From contig NZ_PKIZ01000015.1 of assembly GCF_002847825.1 (NCBI RefSeq), forward strand, positions 56,691-66,950: DNA of 10,260 bases, given 5' to 3'. A model generated the notes under the pieces. That model did no database searches. It saw only the letters and a program-made list of their open reading frames with translations, and was not told the origin of the DNA. Below, in pieces: positions 1 through 5,959 of this stretch; the first letter of the stretch is position 1; the number at the start of each line of letters is the position of its first letter. The position numbers were made by a program, and so were the translations under genes. Origin of the DNA: Kytococcus schroeteri. Lineage in GTDB: Bacteria > Actinomycetota > Actinomycetes > Actinomycetales > Dermatophilaceae.

Positions 1-936
1 CACCGCGCCCGGCACGGAGACGGTGCGCTTCATGATGCGCGGCACGATGAGGTAGTTCTCGATCTGCTGGTAGATGCCGTAGTAGGCCAGCACCACCAGC
101 GCGGTCTGCGTCGAGTGCCCCAGGGCGATGGCGGCCACGAGCACCGCGCCGATGGTGGCGCCCACCATCGGGATGAGCCCGAGGAAGCCGACGAGCACCG
201 CGAGCACGGCCGCGTAGGGGATCTGCAGCAGCGTCATCATGACCCAGCTGCACAGGCCGTTGATGGTGGCCACCATGAACTGCCCGGCGGCGTACCCGCC
301 CACGCGCCGCATGATCTCCTCGGCCAGCTCCTCCACGCGCTCCCGGCGCGAGGCCGGCACGAGGGCGTACCCGGCGCGCTTGGTCTGCGGCAGCGTGGCC
401 AGGAAGTACAGGGTGAGCACCAGCACCGTGAAGGCACCGAACGCCCCGGCGGCCAGCAGCCGGCCGGCGCCGAGCACCCCGCCGGTCACCTGGCTGGTGA
501 GGTCTCCGGAGCTCACCCGCTTCTGCAGCTCGTTCTGGAAGCGGTCGGTGAGCTGGAAGTCGCGGTCGGCCTGCTGGATCCAGTCCTGCTCGAGGAAGCG
601 CTGGGTGTAGGTGGGGGCGTCGTAGAGCAGGGCGGTGGACTCGTCCACGATGGGCGGCAGCACGAGCGCGCCGATGCCGGTGAACGCCACGAGCAGCCAG
701 AGGAAGACCACCGCCACCGCCCCGCCGCGGCGCAGCCCGCGCAGCATGAGCTTTTCCACCAGCGGGTTGAGCGTGAGGGCGAGGAAGACCGAGACCACCA
801 GCAGGGTGAGCACGAAGCCCAGCTGCCGGGCGGCCATCGCCATGGCCAGAGCGGTGAGCACGCCGAGCGTCGCCACGAAGCCCACGACGAAGGGTCGCTG
901 GGCGTGGCGCGGGGCCTCGGGCGTGGGTGCGGTCAC
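1..936 (-). CDS. AI-2E/PerM family membrane transporter, partial (C-terminus beyond window)
   Basis: Reading the minus strand from a GTG at 936 gives 312 uninterrupted codons to the window edge; the stop lies outside. The product is a polytopic inner-membrane protein of the AI-2E exporter/PerM family (formerly UPF0118). Seen: hydrophobic segments at about residues 17-36, 40-57, 72-94, 155-182, 215-235 and 240-272, separated by a hydrophilic loop at 97-150. The family hallmarks PMVGATIGA (256-264) and YQQIENYLIVPRIM (289-302) are present. Members usually have about 340-420 residues, so perhaps 30-100 are missing. The GTG is chosen because no in-frame ATG or GTG occurs between it and the upstream gene's stop at 975-977, and the later ATG codons (residues 32, 34) would cut the first membrane segment. 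No clear Shine-Dalgarno is seen, so translation may be coupled to the epimerase gene 38 bases upstream. Substrate unknown: some relatives export autoinducer-2 and others act as ion antiporters. Confidence 0.93.
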   Translation of the reverse strand, partial: MTAPTPEAPRHAQRPFVVGFVATLGVLTALAMAMAARQLGFVLTLLVVSVFLALTLNPLVEKLMLRGLRRGGAVAVVFLWLLVAFTGIGALVLPPIVDESTALLYDAPTYTQRFLEQDWIQQADRDFQLTDRFQNELQKRVSSGDLTSQVTGGVLGAGRLLAAGAFGAFTVLVLTLYFLATLPQTKRAGYALVPASRRERVEELAEEIMRRVGGYAAGQFMVATINGLCSWVMMTLLQIPYAAVLAVLVGFLGLIPMVGATIGAVLVAAIALGHSTQTALVVLAYYGIYQQIENYLIVPRIMKRTVSVPGAV

Positions 937-974
937 GGTGGTGGGGCGGGGCCGGTGGGGCGTCGCCGGCGGCC

Positions 975-1439
975 TCAGCGGCCCTCGGCCGACGGCTCGA
1001 CGAGCTCCACCAGCACGCCCCCGGCGTCCTTGGGGTGGATGAAGTTCACGCGGCTGTTGCTCGTGCCGCGGCGGGCGTCGTCGTAGAGCAGGCGCAGGCC
1101 GCGCTCGCGCAGGGTGGCGCTCACGGCGTCGATGTCGTCCACGCGGTAGGCCACCTGCTGCATGCCCGGGCCCTTGGAGGCCAGGAACTTGGCGATGGTG
1201 GAGTCCGGGGTGAGCGGCGCCAGGAGCTGCACGTGGGAGTCGCCGATGCGCATCATGGCCTCGCGGACGCCCTGCTCCGGGTTCTCCTCGGTGTGCGCCA
1301 GCTCCATGCCCAGCACGTCGCGGTGGAAGGCGATCGCCTCGTCGAGGTCGGCGACGGCCAGCCCCACGTGGTCGATGGCGGTGAAGAGGCTCTCGGTGGA
1401 GGGAGTCGGCTGCATGGGCCACAGGGTAGTGGGGGCCAC
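975..1439 (-). CDS. mce: Methylmalonyl-CoA epimerase (VOC fold)
   Basis: Interconverts (2R)- and (2S)-methylmalonyl-CoA in the cytosol, linking propionyl-CoA carboxylation to the B12-dependent mutase and succinyl-CoA. The 154-residue reading shows the two betaalphabetabetabeta modules of the vicinal-oxygen-chelate fold: IDHVGLAVADLDEAI (22-36), FHRDVLGME (38-46), the family signature EQGVREAMM (55-63), and a C-terminal NFIHPKDAGGVLVELVEP (132-149). Expected metal ligands are H24, Q71 and E145. The fourth position, usually the second His of a G-x-H-H motif, is Gln here (GPGMQQ, Q94-Q95). I recall the QQ form in mycobacterial homologues, so it need not mean loss of activity. Start is uncertain: GTG at 1439, with a weak AGGTC upstream, or ATG at 1415 (146 residues, closer to family length). 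It leads an operon with the membrane protein downstream and is divergent from the thiolase. Confidence 0.93.
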   Translation of the reverse strand: MAPTTLWPMQPTPSTESLFTAIDHVGLAVADLDEAIAFHRDVLGMELAHTEENPEQGVREAMMRIGDSHVQLLAPLTPDSTIAKFLASKGPGMQQVAYRVDDIDAVSATLRERGLRLLYDDARRGTSNSRVNFIHPKDAGGVLVELVEPSAEGR

Positions 1440-1482
1440 CGACGACCTGACAGCCCGGGCGTGGCGCGGGTCACACGGGCGT

Positions 1483-1488
1483 TAGGCT
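1483..1488 (+). promoter_or_regulatory. Candidate -10 element (TAGGCT) for the thiolase operon
   Basis: TAGGCT fits the TAnnnT -10 pattern used by actinobacterial housekeeping sigma factors. It lies 78 bases before the thiolase ATG, in the divergent region. No convincing -35 is seen 16-18 bases upstream (the sequence there is GC-rich, GCGTGG-like), which is common for actinobacterial promoters. The same hexamer precedes the thioredoxin-like gene at 3122. Predicted, not shown. Confidence 0.45.
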
Positions 1489-1506
1489 GCACCGCAGCGA
1501 GCACGC

Positions 1507-1521
1507 CGGACCGCCGGTCCG
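1507..1521. repeat. Inverted repeat in the thiolase leader
   Basis: CGGACC (1507-1512) and GGTCCG (1516-1521) are exact reverse complements around a GCC spacer. It would lie near the 5' end of an RNA started from the 1483 element. It could be a small 5' stem-loop or a half-site operator; nothing in the sequence decides between them. Confidence 0.4.
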
Positions 1522-1566
1522 CGCGCGCCCCGACCCCGCCCGATCCCCTCGTCCCGTGGAGGAAGC

Positions 1567-2769
1567 ATGTCCGACAACACCACCGTCATCGTCGCCGGAG
1601 CGCGCACCCCGATGGGTCGCATGCAGGGTGCGCTGGGCAGCCTCTCGGGCGCCGAGCTGGGCGGCGTGGCCATCAAGGCCGCCCTGGAGCGCGCCAAGGT
1701 CTCCCCGCAGGACGTGGACTACGTGGTGATGGGTCAGGTGCTGACCGCCGGCGCAGGCCAGATCCCCGCCCGCCAGGCCGCCGTGGCCGGTGGCGTGCCG
1801 ATGGACGTGCCCGCGCTCACCATCAACAAGGTGTGCCTGTCCGGGCTCAACGCCATCGCAATGGCCGACCAGACCATCCGCGCCGGCGAGTTCTCCTGCG
1901 TGGTGGCCGGCGGCCAGGAGTCCATGACCAACGCCCCGCACCTGCTCCCGAAGTCGCGCGGCGGCTTCAAGTACGGCGACGTGACCCTCAAGGACCACAT
2001 GGACCTCGACGGCCTGTGGGACGCTTTCACCGACCAGGCCATGGGCGGGCTGACGGAGTCCGCCAACACCGACGACCACAGTGGCGCCCTGACGCGCGAG
2101 GAGCAGGACGCCTTCTCCGCGCGCTCCCACCAGCGCGCCGCCGAGGCCGCCGGCAAGGGCGTCTTCGCCGAGGAGATCGCCCCGGTGAGCGTGCCGCAGC
2201 GCAAGGGCGACCCCGTCGAGGTGACCGCCGACGAGGGCATCCGCCCGGACACCACCACCGAGTCCCTGGCGACGCTGCGCCCGGCGTTCAGCAAGGACGG
2301 CACCATCACCGCCGGCAACGCCTCGCAGATCTCCGACGGCGCCTGCGCCGTGGTGGTCATGAAGAAGGCCGATGCCGAGGCCGCCGGCCTGGAGTGGCTG
2401 GCCGAGGTGGGCGCCCACGGCGTGGTCTCCGGCCCGGACTCCAGCCTGCAGATGCAGCCGGCCAACGCCATCCGCGCCGCGCTGGCCAAGGAGGGCCTGT
2501 CCGTGGAGGACGTTGACCTCTTCGAGATCAACGAGGCCTTCGCCGCCGTCGGCATCGCCAGCGCCCGCGATCTGGGCGTCAGCGAGGACAAGGTGAACGT
2601 CAACGGTGGCGCCATCGCCATGGGCCACCCCATCGGTGCCTCCGGTGCGCGCCTCGTGCTCACCCTGGCGCTGGAGCTCAAGCGCCGGGGTGGCGGGGTC
2701 GGCGTGGCCGCCCTGTGCGGTGGCGGCGGCCAGGGCGACGCGCTCGTCGTCCGCGTGCCCCGGGCCTGA
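1567..2769 (+). CDS. fadA4: Acetyl-CoA C-acetyltransferase (thiolase)
   Basis: Biosynthetic-type thiolase, 400 residues, full family length. It condenses two acetyl-CoA to acetoacetyl-CoA or runs the reverse thiolysis. Catalytic features are intact: nucleophile C90 in NKVCLSG, NEAF at 322-325, H354 in [16 protein letters not shown], and C384 in CGGGGQGDA. The N-terminal thiolase domain spans about 4-265 and the C-terminal domain about 275-398. The ATG at 1567 is preceded by a strong Shine-Dalgarno (GGAGGAAGC, 1558-1566), which fixes the start. The gene is divergent from the epimerase; a small thiamine-binding-like gene starts 11 bases after its stop and is probably co-transcribed. The symbol follows the matching arrangement at M. 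tuberculosis Rv1323 (fadA4), recalled rather than searched. The exact substrate range cannot be read from the sequence. Confidence 0.96.
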   Translation: MSDNTTVIVAGARTPMGRMQGALGSLSGAELGGVAIKAALERAKVSPQDVDYVVMGQVLTAGAGQIPARQAAVAGGVPMDVPALTINKVCLSGLNAIAMADQTIRAGEFSCVVAGGQESMTNAPHLLPKSRGGFKYGDVTLKDHMDLDGLWDAFTDQAMGGLTESANTDDHSGALTREEQDAFSARSHQRAAEAAGKGVFAEEIAPVSVPQRKGDPVEVTADEGIRPDTTTESLATLRPAFSKDGTITAGNASQISDGACAVVVMKKADAEAAGLEWLAEVGAHGVVSGPDSSLQMQPANAIRAALAKEGLSVEDVDLFEINEAFAAVGIASARDLGVSEDKVNVNGGAIAMGHPIGASGARLVLTLALELKRRGGGVGVAALCGGGGQGDALVVRVPRA

Positions 2770-2780
2770 GGGCGGGGCAC

Positions 2781-3089
2781 GTGCTCGTCGCGTTCAGCGT
2801 CGCCCCGTCGTCCGGGGACCCCGACGGCGGGGTGAGCGAGGCCGTGGCGCGCGCGGTGAAGGTCGTGCGCGCCTCGGGCCTGCCCCACCGGACCGACGCC
2901 ATGTTCACCACCCTCGAGGGGGAGTGGGACGAGTGCATGGCGGTGGTCAAGGAGTGCGTGGAGGTGCTGGCCGCCGAGTCGCCCCGCGTCTCGCTGGTGC
3001 TCAAGGCCGACGTGCGCCCCGGGTGGACCGGGCAGCTGGAGGCCAAGGTGGAGCGCGTGGAGCGGCACCTGGCCGACGGGGACGTCTGA
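2781..3089 (+). CDS. MTH1187/YqgV-family thiamine-binding-like protein
   Basis: Small soluble protein of 102 residues, starting VLVAFSVAPSSGDP, with the features of the MTH1187/YqgV family (formerly DUF77, Pfam PF01910): an N-terminal beta strand, the S-x-x-V-A-x-A-x-x-x-x-x-x-S-G-L pattern (SEAVARAVKVVRASGL), the MFTTLEGEWDE segment, and a late strand RVSLVLKADVRPG. Some members bind thiamine or a related ligand and form ferredoxin-like tetramers; the physiological role is poorly known. The GTG at 2781 is preferred: it is 11 bases after the thiolase stop with GAGGGCGGGG just upstream, and the fold begins immediately after it. The ATG at 2715 would add 22 Arg/Pro-rich residues lying inside the thiolase gene, typical of out-of-frame reading. 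Likely translated from the thiolase mRNA. Confidence 0.85.
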   Translation: MLVAFSVAPSSGDPDGGVSEAVARAVKVVRASGLPHRTDAMFTTLEGEWDECMAVVKECVEVLAAESPRVSLVLKADVRPGWTGQLEAKVERVERHLADGDV

Positions 3090-3094
3090 GGGCA

Positions 3095-3112
3095 GCCGGG
3101 GCCGGGCCCGGC
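3095..3112 (+). terminator. Candidate hairpin terminator after the thiolase operon
   Basis: GCCGGG (3095-3100) can pair with CCCGGC (3107-3112) around a six-base loop; alternatively 3101-3112 is itself a perfect 12-base palindrome. It begins six bases after the stop codon at 3087-3089. There is no T-tract, which is common in GC-rich actinomycetes, so its strength is uncertain. Confidence 0.45.
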
Positions 3113-3121
3113 GGCGACTCG

Positions 3122-3127
3122 TAGGCT
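3122..3127 (+). promoter_or_regulatory. Candidate -10 element (TAGGCT) for the thioredoxin-like/TPR gene
   Basis: This is identical to the hexamer ahead of the thiolase gene and lies 61 bases before the ATG at 3189. A likely start point near 3134 would give a leader carrying GGGGC (3139-3143) paired with GCCCC (3150-3154). No recognisable -35 is present. Its position just beyond the 3095-3112 hairpin suggests that the downstream gene has its own transcript. Confidence 0.45.
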
Positions 3128-3188
3128 AGGGCCCAGACGGGGCGATGCAGCCCCCTGCCCGATCCCGACGCCCTTCCCAGGAGGAAGC

Positions 3189-4244
3189 ATGACCTCCCAG
3201 CCCTTCCCGCGCGGTCTGCGCGGCGCCGTCGACCTGACCGGACTCAAGCAGCAGCAGGTGCAGCAGGCCACCGCCGCCGCGCGCGCCGGCGCCCAGCCCG
3301 GTGGTGCCCCCGCTGGTGCGGGCTCCGGCGCCCCGGCCGGCGGTGCCGCCGAGCCCGGCGCGACCCTGCCCGCCGGGGACGCCCGCGCCACCGTGGTGGC
3401 CGTGGACCTCGCCACCTTCGAGGAGGTCCTGCGCGACTCCATGACCGTGCCGGCGGTGCTGGTCCTGTGGAGCCCGCAGCAGCCCGGTGCGCTGGAGTAC
3501 GTGCAGATGATGGAGCGCGTCGCGGTCTCCATGGAGGGTGCCTTCCGCCTGGCCACCGCCGACGTGGGTGCCCAGCCGGAGATGCTCCAGGCCTTCCAGA
3601 TGCCGGAGCTGCCCGAGCCGTTCACCATCGCCATCCTCGGTGGGCAGCCGATGCCGCTGTACCCCGGTGCCCAGCCGGAGGACGAGGTGCGCGCGGTGAT
3701 GCAGAACCTGCTGACCGCCGCTGCGGAGAACGGTGTGACGGGCCGCGCGATGCCGGGGGTCTCCGGCTCGGTGTCCGAGGGTGTGCAGGCCGGCGCGGGT
3801 GCCGAGGCGGCCCAGGAACCCGCGGAGCCCCTCTCGCCGCACCTGGAGGAGGCCTACGCCGCCATCGACGCCGGTGACTTCGATCGCGCCGTGGCGGCCT
3901 TCGACGCACGCCTGGCCGAGGAGCCGGGTGACGAGGAGGCGCGTCTGGGGCGTCAGCAGGTGGTGCTGCTGGCCCGGGCCGGGTCGCTGGACGCCACCGC
4001 CGTGCGCGAGGCCGCGGCCGCGAACCCCACCGACGTGCAGGCGCAGCTGCAGGCCGCGGACCTGGACATGCTCGGGGGCCACGTGGAGGACGCGTTCGAG
4101 CGCCTCATCGACACCGTCAAGGTGACGGCCGACGACGACCGCACCGCGGCCCGCGAGCGGCTGCTGGAGCTCTTCGAGATGGTCGGCTCGGCCGACCCGC
4201 GCGTGCGGACCGCGCGCAGCAAGCTCATGAGCGCGCTGTTCTGA
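3189..4244 (+). CDS. Thioredoxin-fold/TPR protein, YbbN (CnoX)-like, lacking redox cysteines
   Basis: 351 residues, probably cytoplasmic. Order: a conserved N-terminal piece (RGAVDLTGLKQQQ, 11-23), an Ala/Gly/Pro-rich flexible stretch (30-65), a thioredoxin-like domain (about 68-178) and, after another low-complexity spacer (185-215), a helical TPR-like C-terminus (217-345, with EEAYAAIDAGDFDRAVAAFD as the clearest repeat). The site usually holding W-C-x-x-C reads W94-S-P-Q-Q-P, and the whole protein has no cysteine, so disulfide chemistry is excluded. A cis-Pro-like segment (PELPEPFTI, 139-147) is kept. E. coli YbbN/CnoX is a holdase co-chaperone that passes clients to chaperones; a similar non-redox role is inferred. 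Start fixed by the strong site GGAGGAAGC (3180-3188). Position matches M. tuberculosis Rv1324, annotated as a possible thioredoxin. Confidence 0.9.
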   Translation: MTSQPFPRGLRGAVDLTGLKQQQVQQATAAARAGAQPGGAPAGAGSGAPAGGAAEPGATLPAGDARATVVAVDLATFEEVLRDSMTVPAVLVLWSPQQPGALEYVQMMERVAVSMEGAFRLATADVGAQPEMLQAFQMPELPEPFTIAILGGQPMPLYPGAQPEDEVRAVMQNLLTAAAENGVTGRAMPGVSGSVSEGVQAGAGAEAAQEPAEPLSPHLEEAYAAIDAGDFDRAVAAFDARLAEEPGDEEARLGRQQVVLLARAGSLDATAVREAAAANPTDVQAQLQAADLDMLGGHVEDAFERLIDTVKVTADDDRTAARERLLELFEMVGSADPRVRTARSKLMSALF

Positions 4245-4276
4245 GGGGGCGTGGGGCCCAGTGGGTCCTGTGCCGG

Positions 4277-4316
4277 CCGAGGGCCGTCGACTGCTGCGGT
4301 GGTCGGCGGCCCTCGG
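4277..4316 (+). terminator. Strong hairpin terminator after the thioredoxin-like gene
   Basis: Left arm 4277-4290 (CCGAGGGCCGTCGA) pairs with 4303-4316 over 14 positions with one G-U, around a 12-base loop. The outer ten pairs are perfect. It sits 32 bases after the stop at 4242-4244 and is followed by GTTCTC, only a weak T-rich tail. It separates the conserved thiolase/thioredoxin block from the HNH gene. Confidence 0.75.
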
Positions 4317-4356
4317 GTTCTCCCGGGCAGGGGTCACGCCGGGAGCAGTACAGATG

Positions 4357-4385
4357 TTGCACGTGAAATCGGGTGTGTGTATGAT
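4357..4385 (+). promoter_or_regulatory. Near-consensus sigma70-type promoter for the HNH gene
   Basis: TTGCAC (4357-4362) and TATGAT (4380-4385) are separated by exactly 17 bases. This local AT-rich patch stands out from the surrounding GC-rich DNA. Transcription would start near 4392, giving a leader of roughly 55-60 bases to the GTG at 4450. It also rules against using the ATG at 4381, which lies inside the -10 element. Confidence 0.7.
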
Positions 4386-4436
4386 GGAGGCGTCGGCAGG
4401 GGAGCCGGCGCCGGACGTGGGCAGGACGACCGTCTC

Positions 4437-4443
4437 AGGGGGT
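4437..4443 (+). promoter_or_regulatory. Ribosome binding site deciding the HNH gene start
   Basis: AGGGGGTGA (4437-4445) differs from the ideal AGGAGGTGA at one base. Its AGGGGGT core ends six bases before the in-frame GTG at 4450, the normal spacing. None of the upstream in-frame starts (GTG 4261, ATG 4354, ATG 4381) has a comparable site. Confidence 0.7.
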
Positions 4444-4449
4444 GATGAC

Positions 4450-5838
4450 GTGGCCACGGCTGTGGGGGAGGGGCCGCTGGGGGTGGTTCCCGGCATCGGC
4501 CGCGCAGGGCAGGCGGCAGCCGTCGCCCGGCGGGCAGCGGGCCTCGTGGGGGACCTGGAAGGCCTGCGCACCGGGTTGTGGGCGCTGGGGTCCGACGACC
4601 TCGCCGAGGTGGTGGGGGTGCTCGGGAGGCTGGTGCAGGCCGCGGAGGCGGCAATGGCGGGAGTGACCGCCGAGGCCGTGGACAGGGGAGTGGTCCGGTC
4701 CTCGCGTGCGGCCGGCACCACGGCGTGGGTGCGCCAGAACGCGGGGGTCACGGAGCCCGGGAGGGCACACGCCGTGGCCTCGGTGGCCGAGGCGACCCTG
4801 GAGCGGGGCACCGAGTCGTTGGCCGCGGCGGTCTGGGGTGGGGGAGTGAGCGTGGGGCACGCGCACACCATCCTCAGGGAGTCACGCAAGGTGCTGCCGG
4901 TGCTGCCCGGGGCTGACCGCAGCGAGGTGCTCGGGTACTACCTGCAGCGGGCCGGTGTGCTGGACGAGCCGGGGCGCGCGGGAACCACCCGGGAGGCGCT
5001 GCTGCAGCTCACCAGGGAGGTCGTGGCCCGGTTCGGGCAGGACGCCCTGGACCACGAGGACGAGCGGGCCAAGGAGTGCTCGTCGCTCACCGAACGGAGA
5101 CTGCCCACGGGGTTGGTCCGGTTCCAGGTCGACCTCAACCAGCCCGATGCCGCCCGCTTCCGCCGGGCGGTGGACGGGCTCGCGGGGCCGCGGTCCCGTG
5201 TCACCGAGGACGGTCAGCGCGTGCGTGATCCGCGGTCGGCCGCGCGACGGCGGGCCGACGCATTGCTGGAGATCGTGGAGCGGGCCCAGGCGGCGGACAC
5301 CTCCGCCACGGCCGGCGGGTGCGGGCTCGCCGGGTCCACCACCCTCATCGTGACGATGGACCACCGCACCCTGCAGGAGGGACTGGCACAACTCGCGCCC
5401 AGGCGGCGGGGATGGGGGCGCGGCCTGCCGGGGCCGGTGGCCGACGCGGGCCGTACGGCCTTCGGCACGACCACCCGTGGCGAGGTGCTCACCCCTGCCG
5501 AGCTGCGGCAGATGGCCTGCGACGCCGACCTCGTGCCGGCGGTGCTGGGCACGGATTCCGCGCCGCTCGAGCTCGGAAGGTCCGACCGCTTCGCCAGCGG
5601 GGCGCAGCGGGCGCACGCCGCACTCCGGGACGGCGGGTGCACCTTCCCCGGCTGCGACCGACCGCCGGAGTGGTGCCACGCCCACCACGTCGTGCACTGG
5701 GCCGACGGGGGGCCGACGGACGCGGACAACCTGGCACTGCTCTGCGAGAGGCACCACACGGTGGTGCACCGCGACGGCCTCACCGCCTCGCTCGAGGACG
5801 GGCGCTGGGTGTGGCCCGACGAGCGGGCCGGTCCCTGA
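4450..5838 (+). CDS. DUF222 and HNH-endonuclease domain protein (13E12 type)
   Basis: 462 residues from GTG 4450. Residues about 20-330 form the helical DUF222 domain, with AARRRADALLEIVERA as a typical segment. The C-terminus is an HNH nuclease: C397-x4-C402, then C409-H-A-H-H (412-413), W417, G420-G421, N427, C432 and H435-H436, with cysteines placed for a structural zinc and H/N/H residues for a betabetaalpha-metal site. The nuclease therefore looks intact, although activity is unproven for most of this family. Such genes are multi-copy and dispersed in actinomycetes (REP13E12 in mycobacteria) and their role is unclear. Longer starts are possible but conflict with the promoter at 4357-4385. 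It has its own promoter, follows a strong terminator and converges on the branching-enzyme gene, so it is a single-gene unit, plausibly inserted here. No flanking direct repeats or integrase are seen. Confidence 0.9.
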   Translation: MATAVGEGPLGVVPGIGRAGQAAAVARRAAGLVGDLEGLRTGLWALGSDDLAEVVGVLGRLVQAAEAAMAGVTAEAVDRGVVRSSRAAGTTAWVRQNAGVTEPGRAHAVASVAEATLERGTESLAAAVWGGGVSVGHAHTILRESRKVLPVLPGADRSEVLGYYLQRAGVLDEPGRAGTTREALLQLTREVVARFGQDALDHEDERAKECSSLTERRLPTGLVRFQVDLNQPDAARFRRAVDGLAGPRSRVTEDGQRVRDPRSAARRRADALLEIVERAQAADTSATAGGCGLAGSTTLIVTMDHRTLQEGLAQLAPRRRGWGRGLPGPVADAGRTAFGTTTRGEVLTPAELRQMACDADLVPAVLGTDSAPLELGRSDRFASGAQRAHAALRDGGCTFPGCDRPPEWCHAHHVVHWADGGPTDADNLALLCERHHTVVHRDGLTASLEDGRWVWPDERAGP

Positions 5839-5859
5839 GTCCGGAGAGGAGGCAGGGGT

Positions 5860-5957
5860 GGCCGGTCGGGCAGAGGAGTGGCTGGTCAGGCAGTGGAGCC
5901 TGGCCAGGTAGAGCGGCGGCTGGTCAGGTCGTGGGGCGGCCGGTCAGCCGGCCGTGC
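5860..5957. repeat. Five imperfect tandem copies of a ~20-base unit
   Basis: Units begin at 5860, 5880, 5898, 5918 and 5938 (steps of 20, 18, 20 and 20 bases). The shared core is GGCYGGTCAGGCAG. The third copy (GCCTGGCCAGGTAG) matches the second copy at 11 of 14 positions; the fifth diverges after GGCCGGTCAG. The array fills the gap between the HNH stop (5838) and the stop of the branching-enzyme fusion (5960) and ends two bases before the latter. The third copy contains a perfect palindrome, CCTGGCCAGG (5899-5908). Its function is not evident; it could act as a bidirectional termination zone or be plain slippage-derived sequence. Confidence 0.7.
5937..5954 (-). terminator. Candidate hairpin terminator after the Mak-GlgB gene
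   Basis: CGGCCGG (5937-5943) pairs perfectly with CCGGCCG (5948-5954) around a TCAG loop, giving a seven-pair all-GC stem. It begins five bases beyond the fusion gene's stop codon (5962-5960 on the minus strand) and is the last copy of the tandem repeat. It could serve the convergent HNH transcript too. There is no T-tract on either side. Confidence 0.5.
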
Positions 5958-5959
5958 CC

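Noticed and set aside
115..1086. 323-codon plus-strand frame opposite the membrane protein gene
   Set aside because: Its composition is Gly/His/Glu-rich with no membrane segments, whereas the minus strand gives a clear AI-2E-family protein.
927..2516. 529-codon plus-strand frame spanning the epimerase and thiolase starts
   Set aside because: It runs antisense to the epimerase and out of frame through the thiolase. The translation is Arg/Gly/Pro-rich low complexity with no recognisable fold.
1471..3068. Two long minus-strand frames opposite the thiolase (1471-2628 and 1734-3068)
   Set aside because: Both are antisense shadows of the thiolase, whose catalytic residues are all present on the plus strand.
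4317..4450. SOS box or PafBC-type damage-response promoter ahead of the HNH gene
   Set aside because: Some 13E12 genes are damage-regulated, so I looked; no TCGAAC-N4-GTTCGA-like palindrome and no TGTCRGTG element at the required distance from TATGAT are present.
3126..4889. 587-codon minus-strand frame opposite the thioredoxin-like and HNH genes
   Set aside because: It crosses a strong terminator and a promoter and has a shadow-type composition; the plus-strand genes explain the region.
5839..5959. CRISPR array
   Set aside because: The units are contiguous and degenerate with no distinct spacers, and no cas genes are nearby.
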